Assembly (NCBI GenBank): GCA_005784505.1
Contig: VCAZ01000204.1
Span: 231,176-295,175, forward strand
Length of the DNA stretch: 64,000 bases
Source: Bagarius yarrelli
Lineage: Eukaryota > Chordata > Actinopteri > Siluriformes > Sisoridae
Reading direction: 5' to 3'
Every line of letters starts with the position of its first letter. Position 1 is the first letter of the stretch. Below, one piece after another: positions 47,486-59,163 of the stretch. A model generated the notes under the pieces. It saw only the letters and a program-made list of their open reading frames with translations. It was not told the origin of the DNA and made no database searches. A program made the position numbers and the translations under genes.

Positions 47486-47675
47486 GTGGTAGCTCAGTGG
47501 TTAAGGTGTTGGACTGCTAATTAAGACATCTGACTTTAATTCCAAGCACCACCAAGTTGCCCCTGCTGGGCTCCTGGGCGAGGCCCCTAACCCCTGTATT
47601 GCTCAGCGTTATAGATGAAATGAATGTAAGTCGCTTTGGGATAAGGACGTCTGCCAAATGCTGTAAATGTAAATT
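47486..47675 (+). mobile_element. tRNA-derived SINE, full length
   Basis: The best-preserved copy. Head GTGGTAGCTCAGTGGTTAAG (box-A-like), box-B-like region, CACCAAGTTGCCCCTGCTGG, CGAGGCCCCTAACCCCTG, and tail GTAAGTCGCTTTGGGATAAG followed by GACGTCTGCCAAATGCTG. It can serve as the reference for the fragments elsewhere. Confidence 0.92.
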
Positions 47676-48089
47676 TAAAGTGTGATAATGTTGAACTTGG
47701 ATAATGAAATTTAACTACAGTGAACAATGTTTTTATCCTGAAGTATTTAAAGTGACTTTAAACTCTTTCTTTCCGCCATTTTGGAATTTGACGGGTCGTC
47801 TCTCCCGCGGGATCATGGGACAGTATAAAAGTATTTGATTTTGGACGTTCTGGTGTTCTCTGTTTTTCTATAAACACTAGTTTCTGTTGCTTTACGTACC
47901 CTTGAGAATCAGTAGATTATATTTGTAAAGGGATTCCAGACCGATGCGTGTATCACAGCTGGACGCCACCGCTGGCATGATGAGCCAATCAACACAGAAA
48001 GCCGCCAATCAGCTTCCAAGCCGGGCGGCCAGACGAAACGAGAGAGGCGTGCATTCTGTAAAGTTGCTGATAAGTTGAAACAAGTACCT
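47676..48089. other. Intron, no gene
   Basis: Apparently unique sequence; no coding signal. Confidence 0.5.
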
Positions 48090-48540
48090 TAGTACAGTGG
48101 TTCACAACAGGGGGGTCCCGACCTACAAGGGGGCCTCGTGGAGCTCTGTGGGGAGTCGCGTCAAATTGGCTGCATTTACACTGCACGTGTCAAGTGACCA
48201 GATTCCGATTTTTTCCTCCAATGTGGCAGATCGGATTTGACTCAGCAAAAAAGCACATGGATTCTGATAGTTTCAGATCGGATTGAGGTGTCATTAGTAT
48301 GCGGCAATAAAACGTCACAAAAACTTCTGAGTGTCACTGATTCTCCTTCAGCAGCTGATAGTACTGACCCAGACATACTGGACCCTGCAGGTGAGGAAGA
48401 GCCACCAATTCAGGCTGCAGTGCAGAAATACTGGAAACACCAAAAGCAGGAAATACCAAGAGCGAAAATATCATTAAATGAGAATATCATTATGAAAATA
48501 AAAAAAATTCTTGGGAACAAGAAAAGACAATGAAAATGTG
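48090..48540 (+). mobile_element. hAT-like element with coding remnant, plus orientation
   Basis: Begins ACAGTGGTTCACAACAGGGG then GGTCCCGACCTACAAG, as in the copy at 46178-46599. A plus-strand frame from 48237 contains SVTDSPSAADSTDPDILDPA then EEEPPIQAAVQKYWKHQKQE and IPRAK, highly similar to the other copy. The frame is a remnant and its domain is not recognised. Confidence 0.65.
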
Positions 48541-49360
48541 TTGGATCACAGCATGAGAAAAAGTTAAATCTTTCTTGAAGTGGAAGACTTTCTCTACTGG
48601 TTGGGATAAATAATTTTTCCAAATGCCTGAGTAAATGCTGTAAATCAGGATCAGGCACTTTAAACACGGTAATTTATGCACTTTTCCTTCTACAAGTGCT
48701 CTATGAATTCTGCAGGTGGTGAGTTTCATCCCATTTTTCTCCTGCCGTTTGACACAAATACTGAACAGAAAGAAATTCTACTTTTTTTTCATTGGTGATT
48801 TTAATAAAGAAATCAGATTTTAAGCAGATTTTGAGGATTGTTTGCCAGATTTTCTAATTTCGCACTGAAATTTTCGTTAATGCTCTTGAATGTTTCTATA
48901 CTAAGTTAATTTATTGATAAAATTTATGATAGTTTATGTTTTTTTGTTAATGCAACAGGTAATACCATTTTACAAAATTAAGTTAATTTTTTTAAAAATT
49001 GGAATAATGAAGTTATTTCGTTAATGTAGCATAAGTTTAATTTATCTTTAAACAAAAATGTTTTGAACTATCCAGTAGCAAGTTTTATTTAGTTTTATCC
49101 TTCGCCACTTTTATTTTTATATCAGTTTTGAATCATCGTATGACGTCCTTCATTCTTCCCCATCTTCATCATCATTGTCGTAGGTTAAAAGAGCGCTAAA
49201 GGGGCTTTGATAAGCATTGAATTGTTTAACAATAATTTGTTGGTTTTTTTTGTTTGTGTCAAATTCATCCCAAATATTGTACCAAACTCGGAGTCCTGGT
49301 GTTTCTCAGCTATCTTTAAGCTGGGGTTCGATACCGATCTGTGTATGTTCTCTTTTCCAG
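48541..49360. other. End of the SS1 intron, up to the LNS2 exon
   Basis: AT-rich intron ending with the acceptor TGTTCTCTTTTCCAG at 49360. No other feature. Confidence 0.7.
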
Positions 49361-49672
49361 CCCGTGAGGAAAACGTGGCCACCTTCCGCGGCTCGGAATA
49401 CTTCTGCTACGACCTCTCGCAAAACCCCATCCAAACAGCGTGTGAGTCACGCTGGCAGCGCAACGGGCTCCTTTAAGACCTGGCAGCGCAACGGGCTCAT
49501 TCTACACACGGGCAAGTCGGCCGACTACGTCAACCTGGCGCTGAAAGACGGTGCAGTGTCCCTGGTCATCAATCTGGGTTCCGGAGCCTTTGAGGCCATC
49601 GTTGAGCCGGTCAACGGCAAATTTAACGATAACGCCTGGCATGATGTCAAAGTTACTCGCAATCTCAGACAG
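49361..49672 (+). CDS. nrxn3: Alpha-neurexin LNS2 exon, first part (internal duplication breaks the frame)
   Basis: The exon encodes the first part of LNS2, the domain that with SS2 forms a calcium-dependent ligand site. After a phase-1 start the reading is [25 protein letters not shown], then frame is lost. It resumes as [20 protein letters not shown] and [20 protein letters not shown] to VTRNLRQ, ending in phase 0 at CAG|GTAACG. Between them, 49452-49470 duplicates 49480-49498 exactly (19 bp), and the expected S-D-E-I-T-L-S segment is disturbed. The exon is 312 nt where the family predicts 302, a net +10, and the upstream frame stops at 49474-49476. The Asp of KSADYV and the Leu of VSLVINL correspond to calcium ligands known in neurexin-1 LNS2. 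The donor and acceptor look normal. Confidence 0.95.
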
Positions 49673-50755
49673 GTAACGTTAAACCTTCACCATTCTCACC
49701 ATCGTTTCGTTTATTTCGTTTCGCTGCTTTTCTGTTTATTAGAATTTTTCAGATCTTTACTTTTCACCCTGATGCTAAACTATGGCTCTATTTTTCCACA
49801 TCTCCATCTTTCGTTCTGGGAATTTTTCTTTCATTCAGGCAGCCAAGCTCAACCGCGTCGTTTACCCACAGTCAGTTTTTCTAGGTTTTTAATTTCTCTG
49901 TGCACCAACAGCATGGATTACCCCTCCACCCCCTCCGACCCCTCTTAGAGGTTAATATTTTAAGCATGGGCAGATGTAGAGATAATAAACTCTCTACAAC
50001 ACACTCAACACACATCTCCTCTGGTTTATTTACATTATTTATCAGTGGTGGGCGGTGCATTTGGTAGCTGGTCCTTCAGTATGGATTTACCTGACTGATA
50101 CCCCACTTAAAACCCCCACTATTACATCACAATTATAGAAACACATCAATACTAAACAAACACACAATATAACACCGCGTGGAATTTCAGACAGAGAGAC
50201 AAGAAACCCGTTAACACACAACTCCAAACCTCTGCACTACAACCACATCTGTACCACCTACAACATCTGGAGCAGTTCAGAATCAATATTTATCTTAATA
50301 TTAATATAAAATCACAAAAACATTACAGATATCAATAAAATCTATCAGACATTTAAAGGCTGTAAGTCAGTGTTACCGCTCGGCGGCGCTGGTCTGGAAG
50401 TGGGGAATAAACTCTTTCCCGCACTGAGACGAGCTAGTTATAATCAGGGTACCGAACTATCCTCACCATCTACAACTTTTTGGGGAAAAATCCACCTTGG
50501 CTGTAACTCTGACCAACCAATCAGAGGACAGAAAAATGCTGACGTTATTGTGAGGCGAACAGGCCACCTGGTGGTTGGTGTTCACTTGGCCCAGTCGCAA
50601 ACTCGTCTTATTAAGTGACGTTTATGTAACCTTTCCTTTGAATTTTTTTCTATATTAATCCATTTTTTTGTTTTAAATCACCGTTACATACTTTAACTTT
50701 GCATACGTTTTAATAAGCTACCAACAGCTACTGCAGAGCCCAACCGAAAGTCCAG
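49673..50755. other. Intron before SS2, first part
   Basis: Begins GTAACG. Non-repetitive; no gene. The 50360-50620 block is GC-richer and may be an old mobile element. Confidence 0.55.
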
Positions 50756-51125
50756 GGTCTGTATATTTATTTCATATATCTTCTATAGCCGCTTATTCCC
50801 TAATTTGGGGTCACCGGGATCTGCTGGAGTCTATCCCAGCCGTCTCTGAAAGGGCGAAAGGCAGGAGGGGGACACCCTGGACAGGTCACCAGTCCATCAC
50901 AGGGCCACACTCACACACACACTCACTCCTATGGGCAATTTAGTACCGCCAATCAATCTAACATACATGTTTTTGGACTGTGGGAGGAAACCGGAGAACC
51001 CGGAGTAAACCCACACAAGAACCCACAGGGAGAACATACAAACTCCACACAGAAAGACCCCTGCAGGGGAATCGAACCCAGGACCTTCTCTCTGTAAGGC
51101 AACAGTGCTAAACACTTTGGAAATG
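50756..51125 (-). mobile_element. Common fish interspersed repeat with tRNA-like box B, minus orientation
   Basis: The minus strand carries CTGGGTTCGATTCCCCTGCA (box-B-like), TGTGTGGAGTTTGTATGTTC, GTTTCCTCCCACAGTCCAAA, CCTGTGATGGACTGGTGACC and GGCTGGGATAGACTCCAGCA. This conserved string of words marks a repeat found in very many teleost genomes. The copy is nearly complete and ends in an A/T-rich tail at the left. Confidence 0.85.
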
Positions 51126-51537
51126 AGCTGGGGAAGCTTGTTATCACATCCTGGTTAGTGTGATATCTAGAGAAATATTCAGTAGGCATTGTTGTCGAAT
51201 ACATTTGTTTATTTATCCATCATCTGTTTTACACCTTTAACTCACACTTGCTAATTTAGAAATGGGATATAAATAGAAGTGAACGCTAGCCCTTGATCTT
51301 GGTCTATTTTTTCTATCTTTCTACTTTCTCTCTCTTTCTTTTTCACTCTTTCTAGTTGTGCCACTCAATGGAAACTAACCACTCATACGACGAGTCTCTT
51401 TTACTAACCGGTTACTAACCTGAACGACTAACCATTCGAGATTATTCATAGTTGTATTTTTTTTTGACATCATTTGTTCTTGATTGCTCTTTTTGTTCAC
51501 TGTTTAATTTCTTTTCTTCCCCTCCTTTTTCACAAAG
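51126..51537. other. Intron leading into the SS2 microexon
   Basis: A pyrimidine-rich run (TTTCTTTTCTTCCCCTCCTTTTTC) precedes the acceptor CACAAAG at 51537. No AG occurs in roughly the last 85 bases before it. Confidence 0.7.
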
Positions 51538-51582
51538 CATTCAGGCATTGGACACGCTATGGTAAACAAACTACATTGTCTG
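51538..51582 (+). CDS. nrxn3: Neurexin SS2 microexon (45 nt, with nested 24-nt form)
   Basis: Encodes H-S-G-I-G-H-A-M-V-N-K-L-H-C-L, the SS2 insert of neurexins (HSGIGHAMVNKLHCS in NRXN1). It is flanked by CACAAAG| and CTG|GTAGAT, in phase 0 at both ends, so inclusion or skipping keeps the frame. An internal donor, ATG|GTAAAC at 51561/51562, would yield the shorter eight-residue HSGIGHAM form; vertebrate neurexins are known to use 8- and 15-residue SS2 variants. The insert lies at the rim of LNS2 next to the calcium site and modulates ligand binding there. It is fully intact, unlike the two LNS2 exons on either side. Confidence 0.96.
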
Positions 51583-52651
51583 GTAGATATCATTCCTTTT
51601 GTCCTTTTCTTTTCGATTTGCCGTGCGCTCTATCCTGGCCCTCTCTTCCTTTTTTCCTCAGAGTTTCTTCTTTAAACATCCTAATTGTAGAATCTAGCGA
51701 CCAAAAAAAAAAGGAAATGGGGTTGGCGTTCGAGGTGTTCTTCACTTACTCCTTGTCCTGTTTTTCTTCCTCATCACAGCTTTTACTTCATTTTTTCTGG
51801 CTTTCTTTCTTTTCTTTCTTTCTTTCTTTCTCTTTATAAACTCTCGGCTTCTCTTTAAAAGACCTTGATGTGTTTTTTTGTAGGCTGGAGTGGTTTTATT
51901 AATAAAAAAATCGTTTTATTTGCCGACTACTGTTGACGAAACTGGCAGAAGCTTTCCAGAGAAATAAATATGGAATACGGACCTCCAGTAAGCAGGGGAG
52001 CTCTGACAGTTGCTTCCAGTACAGACTTGCATGGCGCTTCAAATCATCTTCATTTTCACTGAAGCTTTTTTGTGATCTTTTACCACTAACAACACCCCCC
52101 CCCCCCCCCCCCCCCCCCTTCAATTACCCATCAACCTGTTCCCCATTGGGTCCCTTATCGCTTGCACATCTTTCAGACTTGCATGTGTTTGCAGCTCGGC
52201 TTTGAATGCTACCTGCCTCAATCATTCGCATTCCTGTCCCTCAAACACAAATTAAATGTCATCTAAACCCACTGGTAGATAACTCTGGCTTGCTCATCAG
52301 TAGTACTAGTAGACCCATGCAGCACATTTGAAAAGCATGCTAATCATAATCTTAAAAAAGGTTACTAAAAAAAATCCCAAACTCCATTGTACTAACCTTC
52401 CAGACCAAACCTAAGATACCCAAACTACGGAAACCCATTTCTTACCATCAAAGATAAAGAAAATATGCCGCAGAAATATTTTCTTTACCTGCCAAAGTAG
52501 ACGTGACTGAGAGCCCAGTGCTGCTAATTTATTCCAACTGTTACACCAGACAACTGCTCCTACTCCTACCGATGGCGTTCATGAGGTTGCGGGTTCAGAG
52601 GGTCATTACTGGATCTTTCCCCTTTCTTTCTGTCATCTTCCCTCTTGACAG
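51583..52651. other. Intron after SS2
   Basis: A TTTC run at 51803-51830 and a C homopolymer at 52088-52119. 51930-52260 is non-repetitive and contains TGCATG at 52028-52033 and 52180-52185, potential Rbfox sites downstream of SS2. The acceptor is TTCCCTCTTGACAG. Confidence 0.6.
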
Positions 52652-52812
52652 GTCACCATCTCCGTAGACGGCATCCTTACAACCACGGGCTACACGCAGG
52701 AGGACTACACATGCTGGGATCTGATGATTTCTTCTACGTCGGAGGAAGCCCCAGCACAGCTGACTTACCCGGGTCACCCGTCAGCAACAACTTCATGGGC
52801 TGCCTCAAAGAG
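52652..52812 (+). CDS. nrxn3: Alpha-neurexin LNS2 exon, second part (one-base deletion)
   Basis: Encodes [20 protein letters not shown] and, after one missing base, [34 protein letters not shown]. The exon is 161 nt where 162 (54 codons) is expected. The family sequence has ACA-ATG where this one reads ACATG at 52709-52713, so one A is missing and downstream codons are shifted. The Met of NNFMG is a backbone calcium ligand in neurexin-1 LNS2. The exon begins and ends in phase 0 (GACAG| and AAAGAG|GTAGGT). Apart from the missing A the protein is essentially the invariant vertebrate sequence. Confidence 0.95.
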
Positions 52813-54245
52813 GTAGGTGCTTAGCGGTTGGATAAGGTTCTTCAACTGTTGGGTTGTATAAATAAGGTAAATGTATGTTTCTCTGGATCAGGGGGTTTAT
52901 CAAATACTGCGAGTGTGAAATGGAACCCATTAAAAACCCATTCTTCCGGTAGATACTGTATGAATCGTGTAGATTGTTTTGCAGATCTGCTTCTGATAGT
53001 TTGCCATCCAAGCAGCAAACCAACTCGAACCGCTCTGTAGGGTTGGCAGATGAGATAATGATAACATTAACTACAAAAGAGGTTTAGGTGACCATGAGTG
53101 GTGGTGCCATAAATTAGAAAAACATTCCAATACATGCCAAGCACAGAATTTTTTGAGCGGTCTTTCAGTGCGTCGGTCATAGCTAGTTTTTCCTGTCCAT
53201 CATCGTTTCTTAGCTCTGTCTCGTAGCACATTTTGATCCCTTGTCAGAGCAACACAAATTGGAACAAGTCGGAATGGAAAGTTTTAGCAGTGTAATAGAT
53301 TTAATAAAGCCGATCTTCTGAAAAGGACAGAGCGAACATCGTTTTTTTCTCCAATGGAGCACCGCTGTAATGAAATTCACTGAACTTCTACATTTTGTTC
53401 TGACGTGAAATTGTTTCAGCCGTATTTAATTTGGCTTTTCAATTGCCGTAAATCATTTGATTAAGGTCGCGCTAGCCTGCAGGAGAAGCTAGGATGATTG
53501 GCTGAGATGAGATTCCGCGTTGTGGTACTCGTTGTCACGATTGCGATGGAACGCGTGTGGGTTGGTGTAAGGGGCTTTAATCTGGAGAGAAGAAATCTTT
53601 AAGTAGAAAAACTCGACTAATCTTATGAGATCCGGTTTATGTAACAAATCTTTTACACTATTGACGTAATGCTTATAACCCCCTACTCATCCAACCCCAG
53701 CCCCCTCTTTTCCCGTCCTAGTTTGGAGAGCTATTGTTTATGGTGAACTTGATCTCCTTTTCGCCTGGAAGCCTCAATTACTGAACGGATAGTTCTTCGA
53801 TTGAGCTAAGAGAGTGGGACGTTAAGATGTGGATTAATTTGAGGTTTTAGTAAACCTTGATCAGGGTGGGGGGAACATGTTGCTTGCAGGGAACGGCAAC
53901 TTATGTTCCTAAAGTCAATAAGAAGCTGGAGGATACCATCTTACATAAGGGTGAAAAGGGTAGAAGACCAAGTAAATGGGTGTCTACCAGCTTCTGATTG
54001 ACTGGACAAACTCAGATACAAGATTTTCATTGTGCATTTTATTTGTCAGAACCAAATTGTGATCTGAAGGACTTGCAGCCTTCCATCACCAGTAGTTTGC
54101 TGGTAAACAAAGAGAAAAACTACCCCAAAGAGACATACAGTGGTGAAGAGGCAGTAAAAATTATGCCAACTGCCATTATTATCATGTTTTTGAGAAGCAG
54201 TCAGAAGAGGATGATCAGAGGTGATTGTCTGGATCTGAAAATATT
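52813..54245. other. Intron, no gene
   Basis: 52836-52915 is a decayed SINE tail (GTATAAATAAGGTAAATGTA). The rest is apparently unique. No coding signal. Confidence 0.5.
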
Positions 54246-54385
54246 ATCTGGAGGTTGGACTGTTGGACTGTCCAATGTTGGACTGCCGAGTGAATGATTG
54301 TGGGTTTTAATCCGACCACCACCATCACCATCAAGCTGCCACTGCTGGGCACCTCAGCAAGGCCATTAACCGTTACTGCAATTAT
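54246..54385 (+). mobile_element. tRNA-derived SINE fragment
   Basis: GGTTGGACTGTTGGACTGTC, GTGGGTTTTAATCCGACCAC, AAGCTGCCACTGCTGGGCAC and CAGCAAGGCCATTAACCG match the family, with an internal small duplication in the head. Confidence 0.75.
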
Positions 54386-55800
54386 CTTTACTGAAAGATT
54401 TCTCTGAAAGTTTTTAAACGTTTTAAGCTAGTGGAACCAAACCGTTACCATTTCTTCATTAATACTTAACTCCCCTTAAGCGTTAAATCAGGCAGCGCTG
54501 AACTTAACCGTGACATCCTGGACTTTCCTCTCTGTGTAAACTTTTATCTGTATACAAATGGATACATTAACTCTAATTTTTAACTATGATCTTATGATCA
54601 TTTTGGCTTCATTATGGCGTCTGGTAGATACTATAGACAGATGGTGGTTTGTTATTTGAGCAGCACTCCATCTTGTGGTATGAAATACAAACTGCAGCTA
54701 AGCCAACTGGCAGGAAATATTTGACAAAGACTTTTTAAACACAGGCCCTTGGTGTACCTTTCCACACCTGCAGAGTGTGTGTGCTTTGAATACTCTGCAC
54801 CATTAGAAAGGATGTATGAAGCGATGCTGTTAGCATCATCTTTATCTGTTGGGTTTAGCCTGGACCAAAGTTCTTTCCTGTATGATAAAGTTAAAAGTCT
54901 CCTGCAGCACTTAAGACAAACTCCTGAAACTTGTTCTGTTCCTCAGCAGTCCAGCATTTGAACAGATAAGCTAAACCTCTGTCTGTCCTCTCCACACACA
55001 CATTCTGGTCACACGTGACCTCCAGCTGTTCAGTTTGAATAAGTGGTGTTAGGAGAGGGATATCTGGCACGGGTTCAGAGCAGGAGGGAACCGAGGAATG
55101 GCGCCAGCTCCAGAAACAGCTGTACCGTTTTGCCACCGCTGTCACACTGATAGTTAAGGCTTGTAATGAAACAGATATGCTAGTTAAAGATACAGCAGGG
55201 GGGCATCCTGGCTGGGAATTTGGTGGAATTTGGGAATTTAACCCTTAATTATTATTTTCAGTATCGAGAGGAGAGAGGATTAAATGTTAGGAAGTGTAAA
55301 AAGAACTGAAATTCCATTGCGTGGTACCAAAAACACAAGCATTTACACCTTCTAGCAACCATCCACCAGATTTTGGAGGTTGCAGGATGTTGGAGAATGC
55401 GAGGAACCTGTAGCTAATATCTGATAGGTTACATGTGAAAGCGAGCTGTCTTTTAATTCAGCCTGAAGTTCTGATGCAAAAACAACGAACTGATTGCCAC
55501 CTGGCATCCAGGACTAGTGAATAATCTATACCAATTTCCAACTTTTCTCCAGCTTGACCTACGAGCCATTAATTCTAGCTGAGCGGTGGGCCGGATCTGT
55601 GGGCAGAGATTTATAGTCCGAGCAGACAGCTGTGGATGATGAATTGGCATGTCACTACAGGCCCACCACAGACAGGGGCAAGCACAGACCCATGCATGGT
55701 CATTCCACCAGCGCCCACACTCCGAACCTACAGCAGCTCGCTCATCCATACTGTTGTGGCCTTCTGTCATGTGAATGTTGTCACAAAGCAGAGATGGAGG
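54386..55800. other. Intron, no gene
   Basis: Non-repetitive and GC-moderate from 54700 to 55700. Open frames on both strands (54749-54961, 54891-55145, 55453-55770) show no recognisable domain. Possibly an old unrecognised mobile element. Confidence 0.45.
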
Positions 55801-55992
55801 AATCCAGTGGTTTAGTGGTTGGCTTACTAATCAGGAAGATCATAAGCTTAATTCCCAGCACTATTAATCGGCCATTGCTGGGCCGCTTTCACAAGGCCCT
55901 CGACCATCAACTGCTCTGGTGAATAAAACAATAATAATAAATTTAAGACACGTCGGATAGGAGCATCTGCCCAAATTCTGAAATGTAAATGT
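55801..55992 (+). mobile_element. tRNA-derived SINE, near full length
   Basis: AATCCAGTGGTTTAGTGGTT, TTAATTCCCAGCACTATTAA, GCCATTGCTGGGCC, AAGGCCCTCGACCATCAACT and the tail AGGAGCATCTGCCC. Diverged but collinear with the copy at 47486. Confidence 0.82.
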
Positions 55993-56206
55993 TGGTTTAA
56001 ATCCATTAGAAAAAATTAAGTGGAGACATCATAAGGAACCAGGTGAGGAACTTTCTGGCTGTCCATCATATGTCTACAGGATGTCTGTTATTTCATTATG
56101 CTCTTAAGCAAAAATGTCGATGTATTTGTTTAGGATTATTCGGTTACTCATCCATCGTGAAAAAAAATTCCAGATAAGCAACATATTTCAATATTGTGTT
56201 ATTTTT

Positions 56207-56245
<39 letters not shown>

Positions 56246-59163
56246 TCACTGAGATTTAAGAGTACAGGATAAAGTTTATAATCACACTTGGAGTCGGTGT
56301 AATTGTATAACAATTGGCTAGCGAGATAACCCTGCTCCTGTACAGCTGAGCCTTAGCATTATTCTTCTCGACCATGCCGCACCATCAACCGCCCCTCCCT
56401 CCCCCCAAGTTTATTTCCAGCCGGTCTGCGAGGTGAGATAACAGCTTGATGAAATTCGACTCCAAATATTCAAACAAGTTTCATTCGGCCTTTGCGCTGG
56501 GTTGGTCTTCACATTCACTTCATCCATTTCATCTACAGACCAGAAATAAGCACTGGTTCCTGCTCATCTATAGTCGAAGCCTCAATTACTCCCTGTTCTA
56601 TTTCCTCCCGTCCTGGCAGACACACCTTACACCAGGTGCAGATAGATAAAACCTCGGAGTTCCATTCAAATGTCAGGACGGCGTCGCTGCTGTTTTCGAG
56701 GCGGCTTCGACTCGCCAGTCTTCACACCCAAAGGGACGTATATTTGTTCTCGGCACTGATGTTTTTCAACCCTGAACGATGCCGCTAACCTTTTCGCGCC
56801 GATTAATCACCTCTCTCAAAGTCAATTAATTCTATTCGGTGCTTTTGAGAGGACAAACGGTTTAAACGCTTTCGACACATGAAACGCAGTTTCAGAAGTC
56901 CAGAGCCGAACGGTTCCGAGAGCAGAACGGACAGTTCGCGGGCAGCGCCCCAGCTGGAACGAGCCGCCTGACATTTCGGCTGCCGTTTTGAGTTCATCAC
57001 TGTGACAGCGCTTTAGGACGGTTTAAAGCGAGGACGATCGGTTGTCTCTGCTGATGAATGGAGATCGTCAGGGTGAAGCATGATACTAAAGTGGAATAGG
57101 AAATAAATCAGGACGACATTCCAGAGCGTAAACATGAGCGTTATGGTTTTATTTATTTTTTTTGTTTCTGGACGTCCTGAATTCTACTAAAGATAAATAA
57201 CTGATACTGAGCTGAGGAAAAAATGTTATAATTAGAAAATCAAGCTGTTGATTTATTTTGTTTATACTGGCAGCTTTATTAGCCGCACGCATACTTTTTA
57301 TCCTGTATAACGTTATACGATGTGTTTGATATAAGAAGGAAACATTTATTTAACGTTTTTGGAAAGCGTTCAGGAGAAAATAGTGATTTTCAGATTTTGT
57401 AATTTGTAACAGGTGACATCTGGATCTCACTTAGTAAAAAAAGATTGGCATAACACAGCATCATTAGTTAAAAATATTGGTACCCCATCATGATGTATTG
57501 TTTTTTTTAAGATATTTTTTGGACATTTTGTCTTTATTTATAGAACACACAGAGGCGTATCGGAGAGATAGAGAGGGAGGTGGGGGTGGGGGGTGGTACC
57601 GGTAAGAACCTGCGCCGGAATCGAACTTGGGTCGCAGGAGCACAACTACGTGTGGGTGCCGATGCCTTAACCCACCACCATGTATTGTTAATATATACAC
57701 GTCACATAAGCATTTCGCCTTGAGACTCAGTGTGAGATCTTAGGAGATCAATACCAAACCCCTAAATCGGACCAGAGAAAGTGTGTGTGTCTGCGTCTGA
57801 CACCAGAATAAAGATTCCGCCAGGAGGAAGTGCAGTGTGAGAGCGTGATGCATGGTGTTTGCACCTACACCCAGTCGTGCTTGAAGAACGGATCACTGCA
57901 GGGTTGATGGTATTTATGATCCTGCTGATAAAAGAGAGACCCGTCCTCCAACTGGGACAGCACGTGATGCTGCAGCTGGATCTTTCCTGCAGGCTGCCGG
58001 AGAGCCATGGCCTGATTTCCAGCCGGGATTATCTATAATCTCAAGGAAAATGTGGCTGATGACTGCGACTAATCCAGGAGTAAATCCGGACAGACCCGAG
58101 GCCAGGAAAAGATCTACATTCGGAAAGGAAAGCTGATGTTTTTGGTGTGTGTGATGTTTTTTCTGTGAGTTGAGAGGAAACACCGGTGCTTCTGCGCTCT
58201 TTATGATAGTGAGAGTGCCATCACAGCACCCCCCCCCCATGTGTCTCTCGTGATTCAACGTATTAACATAGCTATCAGGAAGAGCAGGCGCAGATACACA
58301 CACCTCAGCTACAGCCGGTTAGCATCGAGAGCCATGCTTTGTAAAGAAGCCACCTAACCTCACGGTATTAGCCGCGGCCTCGCTAAGTCCTGCTCTGCTA
58401 TTCAGCAGTTCTTTAAGAAATTAGCACAATATTCATCTGCTGCAATTACAAATGAATAAAATCGTTAAGAAGTGCGCAGTATAAAATAAACAGCTACACA
58501 CGTTAAAAAAGCGTCAACTTTTTGTTACCGTGACGATCGTAATAGAATGATTGACACTTCCGAGCTGTTTCATGTTAACTCATCCATCTCAAACAGCAAG
58601 CCCCGCCCCTTTTCCCTCCATCTCACATCTGGTTTGGATGTAATTCGAATTTCCTCCGGTATAAACTGATTAAAACTGCTTTCAGGCAATTTTAGTCCTC
58701 AGTAAAACTCAGTAAACTGTTTTTAAGTCAATAAAAGAGAAAATAAATGTCAAAGAAAACAACAAATCTAAAAATTTACAAAAATGTTAAAGTTTTATTG
58801 TTTTTTTTTTTACATTTGTCGCTATGCATTTTGGACATTTTTTTACAGTTCAAGGTTATATATGTTAATTTAATAAGTTATATACATTATTATTATTTAT
58901 AATATTCTGTGCTAACTTATTTTAACATTGCATATTTTTTCTAGAATAAAAAAATAAATAAATACACATCATTTAGGAAATTTAGATAAGAACTTTATTA
59001 TTATTAATATTATTAATATTATTATTAAGTAATTTATATTTTTTATTTATATTTAAAATATTTCATTGGATAGTAATTAATTTAAAAAATCCTTAACAAA
59101 TGTTTTGAAACTCTAACATAAAATCGTCTAATTTCATCTCATTCTTTCTCTTTTCGTCCGCAG
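55993..59163. other. Intron before the LNS3 exon
   Basis: A CA run at 56211-56242. 56330-57020 is long, non-repetitive and GC-moderate, and a candidate for conserved non-coding DNA. 57560-57680 on the minus strand has a tRNA-like piece (AATCGAACTTGGGTCGCAGG). 58790-59110 is AT-rich. The acceptor is CTTTTCGTCCGCAG at 59163. Confidence 0.5.

Noticed and set aside
47486..47560. Possible tRNA gene (box A and box B like sequences)
   Set aside because: It is the head of a dispersed SINE family; no cloverleaf with a proper acceptor stem and anticodon loop can be drawn.
49441..49470. A tiny intron starting at the GTGAGT inside the LNS2 exon
   Set aside because: A GTGAGT is present near 49442, but the space to any AG is far below the minimum vertebrate intron length and the next bases duplicate downstream coding sequence.
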